42,816 bases of DNA from Streptomyces sporangiiformans (GCF_005768555.2 NZ_VCHX02000174.1:25275-68090); one strand, 5' to 3'; shown: positions 24,285 to 34,852, numbered from the stretch's first letter. Numbers and translations are program-made. The notes: generated from the sequence alone by a model not told the origin.

Positions 24285-25238
24285 GTGAGGGACACACGAG
24301 AGAGCCGGCTGCTCCTGGTGCTGCTGATCGCCATCGCGTTCGCCTTGATCACGGTGGACATCCGCGGCGGCGAGGACTCGCCCGTCGACGGTGCCCGCCG
24401 GGCGGCCGCCACGGTCTTCGGCCCGATCGAGAACGGGGTGTCCTCCGCGGTCGACCCCGTCGGCAACGCGATCGCGGCGGTCCGCGACTCCGGCGACCGG
24501 CATAACCGCATCGCCCAGCTGGAGCGAGACAACGCCGCGTTGAAGGCGAAGCTGGGCAGCGACGACCGCAACCGAAGTCGTCTCAAACAGCTGAACAAGA
24601 TGCTGAAGACGGCGGGCGCCGGGCAGTACGGCATCAAGGGCGCCGAAGTCATCGCGATCGGCGCGGCCCAGGGCTTCTCCTGGACCGTCACCCTCGACGT
24701 CGGTGCCAACGACGGCATCAAGCGCGACATGACCGTCCTGAACGGGGACGGCCTGGTGGGCCGGGTCACGACCGTCGGGCCGAACACCGCCACCGTGCTC
24801 CTCGCCACCGACCCGGACTTCACGGTCGGCACGCGCATGGAGTCCACCGACGAACTCGGCTTCGCCTCGGGCCAGGGCGACCGGCAGCTGCGCGTGGAAC
24901 TGCTCAACGGCAAGGCCAAGATCAAGAAGGGCGACCGGCTGGTCACCTTCGGCTCCCAGGCCGACAAGCCGTTCGTGCCCGGTGTCCCCGTCGGCGTCGT
25001 CTCCCGCGTCGACCCCTCCGCCGGCGACCTGACCCGCACGCTCTACGTCGAGCCGTACGTCGCCTTCAGCAAGCTCGACATCGTCGGCGTCGTCGTCGAG
25101 GCCCCGCGCAGGGACCCGCGCGACAAGGTGTTGCCACCCGCACCCAAGCCGACCCCCACACCGACGGTGACCGTGACGGTCACCCCGTCGGCCCAGGTGC
25201 CCGCCGACGGTCTGCAGCAAGAGCAGCAAGAGCAGTAG
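24285..25238 (+). CDS. mreC: Rod-shape/spore-wall protein MreC
   Basis: The 317-aa bitopic membrane protein has a short cytosolic start (RDTRES) and a membrane helix (about 7-24). A coiled coil follows (RIAQLERDNAALKAKLG... LKQLNKMLK), then the two beta-barrel MreC domain (ranging over EVIAIGAAQGFSWTVTLDVG to the LYVEPYVAFSKLDIVGVVVE end). The C-terminal tail is Pro/Thr/Val-rich followed by a QQEQQEQ stretch. MreC links MreB to PBP2/RodA in the periplasm-equivalent space. The GTG at 24285 is used because MRDTRESRLLLVLL is the family start; the nearest GGGAAGG is 14 nt upstream, a long spacing. Confidence 0.95.
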   Translation: MRDTRESRLLLVLLIAIAFALITVDIRGGEDSPVDGARRAAATVFGPIENGVSSAVDPVGNAIAAVRDSGDRHNRIAQLERDNAALKAKLGSDDRNRSRLKQLNKMLKTAGAGQYGIKGAEVIAIGAAQGFSWTVTLDVGANDGIKRDMTVLNGDGLVGRVTTVGPNTATVLLATDPDFTVGTRMESTDELGFASGQGDRQLRVELLNGKAKIKKGDRLVTFGSQADKPFVPGVPVGVVSRVDPSAGDLTRTLYVEPYVAFSKLDIVGVVVEAPRRDPRDKVLPPAPKPTPTPTVTVTVTPSAQVPADGLQQEQQEQ

Positions 25239-25251
25239 GAGCTGAAATCCC

Positions 25252-25923
25252 ATGCGCCCCAACCGAATGCTGCTCTCCACCACCCTCGTGATCGTCGCCC
25301 TGGTGATCCAGGTGAGCGTCCTCGCCCGCCTCCATCTGCCCGGGGCCGTACCGGACTTGCTGATGCTCACCGTCCTCGGCCTCGCCCTGGTCTACGGCCA
25401 CGTCGGCGGCGCCCTCATCGGCTTCGGCGCCGGCCTCCTCGCCGACTTCGCGCCACCCGCCGACCACGCCGCCGGCCGCTACGCCCTCGTGCTGTGCGTC
25501 ATCGGCTACCTCGCCGGCCTCGCCAAACCCGACACCGGCCGGCTCAAGTCCGCGACCGGCCCGATGGTCGTGGTCGTCGCCGCCGCGATCGGCTCCACGC
25601 TCCTGTACGCGGGCGTCGGCGCCCTCGTCGGTGACACCGCCGCACGCCATGTGGGCCTGGGCAGCCTGCTGTTCACGGCCGCGCTCTACGACCTGCTGCT
25701 CGCACCCTTCGTGGTCCCCGGGATCATGGCGCTGGCCCGGCGCGCCGACAACGATCCACTCGCCGACACCGGCGGCTCCTCCACGGCGACCGACGTCTCC
25801 ACCGGCTGGCTGTCGTCCGGCACGGGCCTGAGCATCGGCCGACAGCGCGGCGGCCTGCGCATGAAGGCAGCGAAGGCGCGCGTCGCCCGCGCGGGGCGCA
25901 TCAAGGGGGTCAAGCGCCTGTGA
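25252..25923 (+). CDS. mreD: Rod-shape-determining membrane protein MreD
   Basis: The 223-aa protein has about five membrane helices (roughly 7-27, 30-70, 78-95, 102-124 and 128-155) and a basic, longer-than-usual C-terminal cytosolic tail (QRGGLRMKAAKARVARAGRIKGVKRL). MreD works with MreC, PBP2 and RodA in wall elongation or sporulation wall synthesis. The start lies 13 bp after the mreC stop. The stop overlaps a possible 38-aa gene. Confidence 0.93.
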   Translation: MRPNRMLLSTTLVIVALVIQVSVLARLHLPGAVPDLLMLTVLGLALVYGHVGGALIGFGAGLLADFAPPADHAAGRYALVLCVIGYLAGLAKPDTGRLKSATGPMVVVVAAAIGSTLLYAGVGALVGDTAARHVGLGSLLFTAALYDLLLAPFVVPGIMALARRADNDPLADTGGSSTATDVSTGWLSSGTGLSIGRQRGGLRMKAAKARVARAGRIKGVKRL

Positions 25924-26036
25924 GAGCGGCAACCTCCCCCCAGCCCACACCGATACAGCACCTGCCGGAGCCGCCGGCCATCCACCGGCCCAGGCCGGCC
26001 ATGTATTCGTATGACTCCGACTCGTACGCGCTCTGA
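25920..26036 (+). CDS. Possible 38-aa protein between mreD and the PBP2 gene
   Basis: A GTG overlaps the mreD stop (GTGA at 25920-25923) and opens a 38-codon frame ending at 26036. The product is Pro-rich (SPQPTPIQHLPEPPAIHRP) with the C-terminus RPAMYSYDSDSYAL. AAGGGGG lies about 10 nt before the GTG, a good ribosome-binding site. The PBP2 gene starts 18 bp after its stop. Translational coupling within the operon supports it, but I recognise no family. Confidence 0.45.
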   Translation: MRAATSPQPTPIQHLPEPPAIHRPRPAMYSYDSDSYAL

Positions 26037-26054
26037 GAGGGGGAGGCAGCCGCA

Positions 26055-28307
26055 GTGACCAACATCCCCGAAACCGGCCGGACCCCACGGGTCCAGATCC
26101 GGCTCGTCATCATTCAGATCCTCGTCGTCTCCCTCCTCGGAACGCTCGGCGGACGCCTCTGGTACCTCCAGATCCGTGAGGGCGACGCCTACGCCAAGGA
26201 GGCCTCCGGCAACCACGTCCAGCAGGTCGTCAGTCCGGCCGTCCGCGGCTCGATCCTCGACGCCCGCGGTGTGCCGATCGCGGACAACGAGACCCGGCTC
26301 GTGGTCTCCGCGTCCCGCACCGATCTGCTGAAGATGAAGGACGACGGCAAGGCCGTCCTCGCCAAACTGGCCGGCGTCCTGGGCATGAAGCCCAAGGACG
26401 TCATGGCCAAGGTGCGGCTGTGCGACGCCAAGACGCCGCAGCCGTGCTGGAACGGCTCGCCCTACCAGCCGATCCCCATCACCGACGAGGCCACGGCCAA
26501 GCAGGCCCTGCAGATCCGCGAACGCTCCGAGGATTTCCCCGGCATCACCGCCGAGCCCCAGGCCGTACGCCGCTACGCGAGCCCCGGCGACGCCAACACC
26601 GCGCAGGTTCTCGGCTATCTCTCACCCGTCACGGACGAGGAGATCAAGGAAGCCGAGCACACCGACTCGCCGTATCTGCGCTCCGACCAGGTCGGCCGCT
26701 CCGGCCTGGAGCGCCAGTACGACAAGGAACTGCGCGGCAAGGCAGGCGTCACCCGCTACGAGGTCGACAACCTCGGCCGCGTCATCGGCCAGGCCAAGAG
26801 CGACGAGGCCAAGCCCGGCGCGAACGTCGTCACCAGCATCGACGCCCGCGTCCAGCGCGTCGCCGAGTACGAGCTCAACGAGGCGATGAAGGAGGCGCGC
26901 AAGCAGCACGACCGGAACACCGGAACGAACTACAAGGCGGACTCCGGCGCGGTCGTGGTGATGGAGTCCAAGACGGGCCGTGTCGTCGCCATGGCGTCCA
27001 ACCCGAACTACGACCCGAACGCCTGGGTCGGCGGGATCTCCGGCAAGGACTACGCCAAGCTCACCGGCAAGGACTCCAACTACCCGCTGCTGAACCGGGC
27101 CATCCAGGGGCAATCCGCCCCCGGCTCCGTCTTCAAGGTCATCCCGACGGCCGCCGCCGTCAACGCCGGCTACTCCTTCAACGGCCCCTACGAATGCTCC
27201 AGCTCGTACTCCATCGGCGGCCAGGTCTTCAAGAACTTCGAGTCCAAGGGGTACGGCCCGATCAGCCTCGGCCGCGCCCTGGAGGTCTCCTGCGACACCG
27301 TCTTCTACCGGCTCTCGCACGAGGAGTGGAACCGGGACGGCGGCAACAAGCCGAAGAAGAAGGCCAAGGACTGGTTCTACAAGACGGCCCACCAGTTCGG
27401 CCTCGGCAAGGAGACCGGCATCGACCTCCCGAACGAGGTCACCGGACGCGTCCCCGACCGCCAGTGGAAGAAGAACTACTGGAAGGCCAACAAGGACGCC
27501 TGGTGCAAGCAGGGCAAGAAGAGCGGCTCGTACGCCGAGCGGATCGCCTACGAGAACTGCCTGGAGGGCAACAGGCTGCGCGCCGGTGACTCCGTCAACT
27601 ACTCCATCGGCCAGGGCGACACCCTCGTCACGCCCATCCAGATGGCGACCATCTACGGGGCGATCTCCAACGGCGGCACCCTCTACAACCCGACCGTCGG
27701 CAAGGCGATCCTCAGCGCCGACGGCAAGCACATCCAGGAGATCAAGCCCAAGTCGCACGGCAAGCTGCCGATGAGCAGAACGACGCGCGACGAAATAGAC
27801 CAAGCCCTCGCGGGAGTCGCGACCCGCGGTACGGCCGCCTGGCGGTTCGGCGGCTGGCCGCAGGACAAGATCCCGATGCACGCCAAGACGGGTACGGCCG
27901 AGGTCTACGGCAAGCAGACGACCTCATGGTTCACCACGTACACCAAGGACTACACGGTCGTCATGACCATCTCCCAGGGTGGTACCGGATCCGGTGCCTC
28001 CGGCCCCGCCGTGCGCAAGATCTACAACGCGCTGTACGGGGTCGGCGAGGACGGCTCGATCGACAAGAAGAAGGCCCTGCTGTACCAGCCGCAGAAGAGC
28101 CTGCCGAAGATCGAGCCGGACGGTTCGATCGACGCCCCGAAGATCAAGAAGTACGACCCGATCAAAGAGCAGGCGTCCGAACGGAACCAGCAGCAGGCGG
28201 CGACGGGTAACGACCCGGCGGCCACCACGCCCTCACCGGGCACCGGCAACAACCGCGACAACCGAAGGCGCGCTGCCCGCCGCAAGAAGAGGCGGAGGAC
28301 CACATGA
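26055..28307 (+). CDS. mrdA: Penicillin-binding protein 2 (class B transpeptidase)
   Basis: The 750-aa protein is a class B PBP of the MrdA type: short cytosolic start, one membrane helix (about 17-36), a dimerisation domain, and a transpeptidase domain. The catalytic motifs are Ser358-VF-Lys361 (SVFK), Ser412-C-D (SCD) and K611-TGT (KTGT). The C-terminal tail (about 690-750) is long, charged and low-complexity, ending in basic KKRRRTT. It crosslinks peptidoglycan with RodA, and the ATGA overlap (28304-28307) couples the two. The GTG at 26055 follows GGGAGG. Confidence 0.95.
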   Translation: MTNIPETGRTPRVQIRLVIIQILVVSLLGTLGGRLWYLQIREGDAYAKEASGNHVQQVVSPAVRGSILDARGVPIADNETRLVVSASRTDLLKMKDDGKAVLAKLAGVLGMKPKDVMAKVRLCDAKTPQPCWNGSPYQPIPITDEATAKQALQIRERSEDFPGITAEPQAVRRYASPGDANTAQVLGYLSPVTDEEIKEAEHTDSPYLRSDQVGRSGLERQYDKELRGKAGVTRYEVDNLGRVIGQAKSDEAKPGANVVTSIDARVQRVAEYELNEAMKEARKQHDRNTGTNYKADSGAVVVMESKTGRVVAMASNPNYDPNAWVGGISGKDYAKLTGKDSNYPLLNRAIQGQSAPGSVFKVIPTAAAVNAGYSFNGPYECSSSYSIGGQVFKNFESKGYGPISLGRALEVSCDTVFYRLSHEEWNRDGGNKPKKKAKDWFYKTAHQFGLGKETGIDLPNEVTGRVPDRQWKKNYWKANKDAWCKQGKKSGSYAERIAYENCLEGNRLRAGDSVNYSIGQGDTLVTPIQMATIYGAISNGGTLYNPTVGKAILSADGKHIQEIKPKSHGKLPMSRTTRDEIDQALAGVATRGTAAWRFGGWPQDKIPMHAKTGTAEVYGKQTTSWFTTYTKDYTVVMTISQGGTGSGASGPAVRKIYNALYGVGEDGSIDKKKALLYQPQKSLPKIEPDGSIDAPKIKKYDPIKEQASERNQQQAATGNDPAATTPSPGTGNNRDNRRRAARRKKRRRTT

Positions 28308-29503
28308 CCGGCGCGAACAGCTTCTCGGTCTCCGGGTACGGCCCTGAACGCTCCACCCTCGCACGGCTGTTCGCCCGCGACTCGGTGGCGCGAAGGCTCG
28401 ACTGGCCCATACTGCTCGCGGCCATCGCCCTCTCCGTGATCGGCGCGGCCCTCGTCTACTCGGCGACCCGCAACCGCACCGAACTCAACCAGGGCGACCC
28501 CTACTACTTCCTGGTCCGGCACCTGCTCAACACGGGCATCGGGTTCGCCCTGATGGTCGGCACGGTCTGGCTCGGGCACCGCACGCTGCGCACGGCCGTG
28601 CCGATCCTGTACGGCATCTCGGTGTTCCTGATCCTGCTGGTGCTGACCCCGCTCGGCGCGACGATCAACGGCTCGCACGCGTGGATCGTCCTCGGCGGCG
28701 GCTTCTCGCTGCAGCCCTCCGAGTTCGTGAAGATCACGATCATCCTGGGCATGGCGATGCTGCTCGCGGCCCGGGTCGACGCCGGCGACAAGCCGTACCC
28801 CGACCACCGCACGGTCCTGCAGGCCCTGGGACTGGCCGCCGTGCCGATACTGATCGTCCTGCTCATGCCCGACCTCGGCTCGGTCATGGTCATGGTCATC
28901 ATCGTGCTCGGTGTGCTGCTCGCCTCCGGCGCCTCCAACCGCTGGGTGCTCGGCCTCATCGGGACGGGTGCCGTCGGCGCCATCGCGGTCTGGCAACTCG
29001 GGATCCTCGACGAGTACCAGATCAACCGCTTCGCCGCCTTCGCCAACCCCGAGCTCGACCCCGCCGGCGTCGGCTACAACACCAACCAGGCGCGCATCGC
29101 GATCGGTTCGGGCGGCCTCTTCGGCACCGGACTCGGCAAGGGCTCGCAGACCACCGGCCAGTTCGTCCCCGAACAGCAGACGGACTTCGTCTTCACGGTC
29201 GCGGGCGAGGAACTCGGCTTCATCGGCGCCGGACTGATCCTGGTGCTGCTGGGCGTGGTGCTGTGGCGTGCCTGCCGCATCGCCCGCGAGACGACCGAGC
29301 TGTACGGCACGATCGTCGCCGCCGGCATCATCGCCTGGTTCGCCTTCCAGTCCTTCGAGAACGTCGGCATGACCCTCGGCATCATGCCCGTGGCGGGACT
29401 ACCGCTGCCCTTCGTCTCGTACGGGGGCTCGTCGATGTTCGCGGTGTGGGTGGCCGTGGGGCTCCTGCAGTCGATCAGGGTGCAGCGGCCGATGTCGGCC
29501 TAG
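28304..29503 (+). CDS. rodA: SEDS peptidoglycan glycosyltransferase RodA (Sfr)
   Basis: The 399-aa SEDS-family protein has about ten membrane helices after a 30-residue cytosolic start. Family hallmarks include INGSHAWIVLGGGFSLQPSEFVK, LLMPDLGSVMVM (with the catalytic Asp), GSQTTGQFVPEQQTDFVFTVAGEELGF and the C-terminal GLPLPFVSYGGSSM. It polymerises lipid II and pairs with the PBP2 encoded just upstream. The TAG stop lies at the first base of a palindromic dispersed repeat (29502-29537). Confidence 0.96.
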   Translation: MTGANSFSVSGYGPERSTLARLFARDSVARRLDWPILLAAIALSVIGAALVYSATRNRTELNQGDPYYFLVRHLLNTGIGFALMVGTVWLGHRTLRTAVPILYGISVFLILLVLTPLGATINGSHAWIVLGGGFSLQPSEFVKITIILGMAMLLAARVDAGDKPYPDHRTVLQALGLAAVPILIVLLMPDLGSVMVMVIIVLGVLLASGASNRWVLGLIGTGAVGAIAVWQLGILDEYQINRFAAFANPELDPAGVGYNTNQARIAIGSGGLFGTGLGKGSQTTGQFVPEQQTDFVFTVAGEELGFIGAGLILVLLGVVLWRACRIARETTELYGTIVAAGIIAWFAFQSFENVGMTLGIMPVAGLPLPFVSYGGSSMFAVWVAVGLLQSIRVQRPMSA

Positions 29504-29537
29504 GGCCTGTCCGGCCATGATCCGCCGGACATGCCCT
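29502..29537. repeat. Palindromic dispersed repeat / terminator after rodA
   Basis: AGGGCCTGTCCGGC (29502-29515) pairs with GCCGGACATGCCCT (29524-29537) with one mismatch and an 8-nt loop. One arm is the inverted form of the tandem units at 1619-1660. It begins inside the rodA stop codon and could act as its terminator. Confidence 0.8.
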
Positions 29538-29569
29538 GGGGCTCGACAGCCCTGGCAGGAAAGAGAGCG

Positions 29570-30178
29570 ATGTCCGACGAACGCGTGGCCCTCTGCCCGG
29601 TCACCCCCGACCTGGCCGACCAGCTCATCGGCCTGACGGAGCTGGACCTGACCGACGACGAGGCGGTGACCGCGCGGCTGCTCGGCCTGGGCTGGCGCGA
29701 CTGGCTGGAAGCGGTGCGCGGCCCCGACTACGAGAAGACGCCCGACGTCCCCGAGGCGAACTTCATCTCGCCGCAGGGGCACTTCGTCACCTGCGACGGC
29801 GACGGCTCGCTCTGCCTTCCCTTCTCCTACCTCTACTGGATCGGCGACGACCTGCTCGAAGAGGACTGCTGGGCGCGAACGCCCGGCTGGGCCAGCGAGG
29901 AAGGCGCCTGGCGTCCGGAGTTCGACGCCCACTTCGACACCGTCGTCCAGCGCTTCACCGACCGCCTGGGCCTGCCCGACTACGACATACGGCAGCCGAA
30001 ATACCACTCCCGGTACGTCTCCTGGCGCCTGGAGCACAACGTGCTCATCGTCGGGCAGGGAGATGAGCCCCTGTCGTACCACCAGTTCGAGGACGCGCAC
30101 GTCCACCTCGTCTCCCGGACCGCCGAGGACGTGCCGTTCCCCGACGGGCCCCGGATGCGGGCCCTGCTCGCCTCATGA
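29570..30178 (+). CDS. Conserved hypothetical protein
   Basis: The 202-aa acidic protein is soluble and has no signal or membrane segment. It contains several Trp and Asp-rich stretches (LGWRDWLEAV, DLLEEDCWARTPGWASEE) and a patterned centre (FISPQGHFVTCDGDGSLCLPFSYLYWIGDDLLE). I do not recognise a named domain, although similar Streptomyces proteins downstream of rodA seem familiar. The ATG at 29570 is chosen because it has AAAGAGAG upstream and a better coding pattern; the earlier ATG at 29531 overlaps the repeat. It lies between the rodA repeat and the CYTH-CHAD gene. Confidence 0.65.
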   Translation: MSDERVALCPVTPDLADQLIGLTELDLTDDEAVTARLLGLGWRDWLEAVRGPDYEKTPDVPEANFISPQGHFVTCDGDGSLCLPFSYLYWIGDDLLEEDCWARTPGWASEEGAWRPEFDAHFDTVVQRFTDRLGLPDYDIRQPKYHSRYVSWRLEHNVLIVGQGDEPLSYHQFEDAHVHLVSRTAEDVPFPDGPRMRALLAS

Positions 30179-30234
30179 GCCCCATGCGCGCCGGGGCAGT
30201 GCCATCTCGGCCCGAGTACGACTAGATTCAGTTC

Positions 30235-31800
30235 ATGGCGGACACAAAGCGCGAGATCGAGCGGAAGTACGAATCCGACGAAAGCGGTCTGCCCGACCTG
30301 ACCGGTGTCGCCGGGGTCGCGGCCGTGGTCGACAAGGGCGTCGCGGACCTGGACGCGGTCTACTACGACACCGCCGACGAGCGCCTCGCCGCATCCTCGA
30401 TCACCCTGCGTCGGCGTACCGGAGGCGCCGACGAGGGCTGGCACCTGAAGTTCCCGGTCGCCCCCGGCGTCCGGGACGAGATCCAGGCCCCGCTCTCCGA
30501 CACCCTGCCGCGCACCCTGGCCGGGCTCGTCCGCTCCCGCGTCCGCGACACCGAGTTGCTGCCCGTCGTCCGCCTCCACTCCGCCCGTGACGTCCGCCAC
30601 CTCCTCGACGCGGACGGCGGGCTGCTCGCCGAGGTCAGCGTGGACGCCGTACAGGCGGAGCGGCTCACCGGAAAGGGCGGCACGGCCCAGTGGACCGAGA
30701 TCGAAGTGGAACTCGCCGACGAAGGGGACCCGGCCTTCCTCGACAAGGTGGACAAACGGCTGCGCAAGGCGGGCGTCCGCCCCGCCGGGGCGTCGTCGAA
30801 GCTGGCGCGGGCCCTTGCCGAGACCGCACCGGGGCCGAAGAAGGCACCGAAGAAGGAACAGAAGAAGGCGCCGAAGAAACAGAACAAGCGCAAGGAGCAG
30901 GATCCGCAGGAGCCGGTCACCCCGGCCGACCACGTGCTCGCCTACCTGCGCGCCCAGCGCGACGCGATCGTCGAACTCGACCCCGCCGTCCGCCGCGACC
31001 TGCCCGACTCCGTACACCGCATGCGCGTTGCCACCCGCCGCATGCGCAGCTGCTTCCGCTCGTACGCCAAGGTCCTGGACCGCACGGTCACAGACCCGAT
31101 CGGCGAGGAGCTCAAGTGGCTCGCGGGTGAACTGGGCGTCGACCGCGACCAGGAGGTACTCACCGAACGGCTCACGGCCGCGCTCGGCGAGCTGCCGCGC
31201 CCGCTGCTGACCGGCCCCGTCCGCACCCGGCTGCGCACCTGGTCGCACGCCCGCAGCGGCGGCTCCCGCCGCCGGCTGATCGGGGTCCTCGACGGCCGGC
31301 GGTACCTGGTGCTCCTCGACGTCCTCGACGCGCTCGTCGCCGAGCCGCCGCTGCTCGACGCCGCCACGGGCGACCCCGGGAAGGTGATCGGCAAGGCCGT
31401 GCGGCGCGACTTCCGACGGCTGTCCGGCCTCGTCGACGAGGCGCTCCACCACCCGTCCGGCCACGACCGCGACCTCGCGATGCACGAGGCCCGCAAGAAG
31501 GCCAAGCGCACCCGGTACGCGGCCGAGGCGGCCGCCGAGGCGCTGGGGAAGCCCGCCGTCGAGCTGGTCCGCGACATGAAGGCACTCCAGGGACTGCTCG
31601 GCGATCACCAGGACAGCGTGATGACCCGTCACGCCTTGGGGGACCTGGCCGCCCAGGCGCACGCGGCGGGCGAGAGCTCCTTCACCTACGGGGTGCTGTA
31701 CGGCAGGGAGGAACAGCGCGCGGCGGCGGCCGAGCGGGAGCTGCCCGAGGCGTGGGCGACGATCTCCGCCGCGTCAGGAGGGCTCCGCCGAACGCGTTAG
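30235..31800 (+). CDS. CYTH and CHAD domain protein
   Basis: The 521-aa protein has an N-terminal CYTH domain (about 1-200) with the metal-binding ExExK motif EIERK (about 7-11) and further Arg/Lys strands (ITLRRRTGG, HLKFPV). A Lys-rich linker follows (about 200-222: KKAPKK-type repeats), then a C-terminal CHAD domain (about 230-521) with the conserved basic helices HRMRVATRRMRSCFRSY and HEARKKAKRTRYAAE. CYTH enzymes act on triphosphate compounds (thiamine triphosphate, tripolyphosphate, cAMP synthesis), and CHAD domains bind polyphosphate. A role in polyphosphate metabolism or localisation is the best inference; no ppk or ppx gene is adjacent. Confidence 0.9.
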   Translation: MADTKREIERKYESDESGLPDLTGVAGVAAVVDKGVADLDAVYYDTADERLAASSITLRRRTGGADEGWHLKFPVAPGVRDEIQAPLSDTLPRTLAGLVRSRVRDTELLPVVRLHSARDVRHLLDADGGLLAEVSVDAVQAERLTGKGGTAQWTEIEVELADEGDPAFLDKVDKRLRKAGVRPAGASSKLARALAETAPGPKKAPKKEQKKAPKKQNKRKEQDPQEPVTPADHVLAYLRAQRDAIVELDPAVRRDLPDSVHRMRVATRRMRSCFRSYAKVLDRTVTDPIGEELKWLAGELGVDRDQEVLTERLTAALGELPRPLLTGPVRTRLRTWSHARSGGSRRRLIGVLDGRRYLVLLDVLDALVAEPPLLDAATGDPGKVIGKAVRRDFRRLSGLVDEALHHPSGHDRDLAMHEARKKAKRTRYAAEAAAEALGKPAVELVRDMKALQGLLGDHQDSVMTRHALGDLAAQAHAAGESSFTYGVLYGREEQRAAAAERELPEAWATISAASGGLRRTR

Positions 31801-31840
31801 GGTTGAGGGTCCCCCCTGCCAGCTCACGAAAGTTCGCGAG

Positions 31841-33805
<1,965 letters not shown>

Positions 33806-33806
33806 C

Positions 33807-33992
33807 GTGAGTGAGGCGTTGCGGCGCATCGTAGAGGTCCTGGGGGACGGCAGCGAGGAAGAGGCGGCTGCCGTCCTCAGGACGCTCGGCGCTCAGAGCG
33901 GACGGCAGGGGATCGCGCGGGAGGCACCGAGAACGCCGCTGCCGCCTGGTGGAGGCTCGACGGCTGTCGATTCCGAGGTGGAGTGGGTCTGA
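33807..33992 (+). CDS. Possible 61-aa hypothetical protein
   Basis: A GTG one base after the radical SAM stop opens a 61-codon frame: SEALRRIVEVLGDGSEEEAAAVLRTLGAQSG, then a disordered Pro/Gly-rich end. The first 30 residues could form an acidic amphipathic helix pair. The family is not recognised. It lies inside the suspected inserted element, and its codon use is intermediate. It may be a real small gene coupled to the radical SAM stop, or chance. Confidence 0.35.
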   Translation: MSEALRRIVEVLGDGSEEEAAAVLRTLGAQSGRQGIAREAPRTPLPPGGGSTAVDSEVEWV

Positions 33993-34110
33993 GAGGCTGA
34001 CAGCCTGGGAGAGCCGTACTCGGTGACGGTGTCGCCTGAGTGGCTGCTCTCAGCTCGCGAGGTGCGCCCTTGCTTCCTAGCGTGGCGATATCGCTACGGA
34101 GGAGGCAGAC

Positions 34111-34677
34111 ATGCCGGCGAGTGAGCCGCCTGCTGGCGGTCCTCGGTGGGGAAGTCCGGGTAATGGTCCTCCCCCTTCTAGGCAGTGGGCGTCTCCCGCC
34201 GGGCCTCCGCAGAAGAAGCAGCGAGGTCGTGCCTGTCTCTGGGGGTGCGGTGGCGCCCTGGCCGCTGTGATCATCATCGTCGTGGTTGTGCTGGTGATCG
34301 CGCTGGGGGATGGCGATGAGAGCACCACACCTGCGCCCACTAAGACCACCACCGACACGACGCCGCGCGAGAAGACGCAGGAACCCCGGGGCGAACGAGC
34401 GGACCTCATTAGCTTCCAGCTGGACGATCGCTCAGAAGCCGGTATCTCCAATATCTGGGTCGTTTGGACGATCAAGAACAGCAGCAGCGAGCAGTCCAAC
34501 TACTCATGGGATTGGGAGGCGGTCGACGCCAGCGGCACCCGACTTACGAACGGCTCTCAACTGGAGACTGACGTGCAACCTGGCCAGACCGTCCGGGGTG
34601 AGTACCCTACGACGCTCACGAGTGTGAAGAGCGTCAAGCTCAACATCACCAGCTTCAACCGCACTGCCAGCTACTGA
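34111..34677 (+). CDS. Membrane-anchored exported protein, unknown function
   Basis: The 188-aa protein has a Pro/Gly-rich cytosolic start (1-40), a basic stretch KKQRGR, a membrane helix (about 42-65), a Thr/Pro linker (TTPAPTKTTTDTTPREKTQEP) and a beta-rich outer domain of about 100 residues (SNIWVVWTIKNSSSEQSNYSWDWEAVDASGTRL...DVQPGQTVRGEY...). The outer domain resembles FxLYD/DUF4352-like immunoglobulin-type modules (a general likeness, not a firm assignment). GGAGG lies at the correct distance before the ATG. Third-position GC is clearly lower than in neighbouring genes (AGT, GGT, CCT, AAT codons are common), which supports recent acquisition. It is the main cargo of the suspected element. 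Confidence 0.75.
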   Translation: MPASEPPAGGPRWGSPGNGPPPSRQWASPAGPPQKKQRGRACLWGCGGALAAVIIIVVVVLVIALGDGDESTTPAPTKTTTDTTPREKTQEPRGERADLISFQLDDRSEAGISNIWVVWTIKNSSSEQSNYSWDWEAVDASGTRLTNGSQLETDVQPGQTVRGEYPTTLTSVKSVKLNITSFNRTASY

Positions 34678-34762
34678 ACGGTCTGCGGTGCCCGAATCAC
34701 CCCAATTGCGGTGGTCGAAAGTCACTCCCGCTGCGTCGCTTGCTCTTGGTCCTTCCTCGGCC

Positions 34763-34843
34763 ATGGACACCGAGATCCAGGTCGGTCCGACGGGCAGGAA
34801 GCTGCTGCCGCTGACGGTGAAGCAGGCGGCGTCTGCCGGCTGA
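34763..34843 (+). pseudogene. Stranded 3' end of the radical SAM gene
   Basis: The 26 codons from ATG 34763 read MDTEIQVGPTGRKLLPLTVKQAASAG and then TGA. They align residue for residue with the last part of the radical SAM protein (FDTWPQVSNSGKKLLPLTVKN), and from memory they are closer to the usual Streptomyces ending of that family. The segment has no upstream part, so it is a displaced gene end on the far side of an insertion. Confidence 0.7.
34798..34818 (+). repeat. Right copy of duplicated gene-end core
   Basis: This 21-nt block is identical to 33745-33765, in direct orientation. Similarity at the protein level extends about 12 codons further left. It is a candidate attR-like boundary. 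Confidence 0.75.
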
Positions 34844-34852
34844 ACGGGCGCC

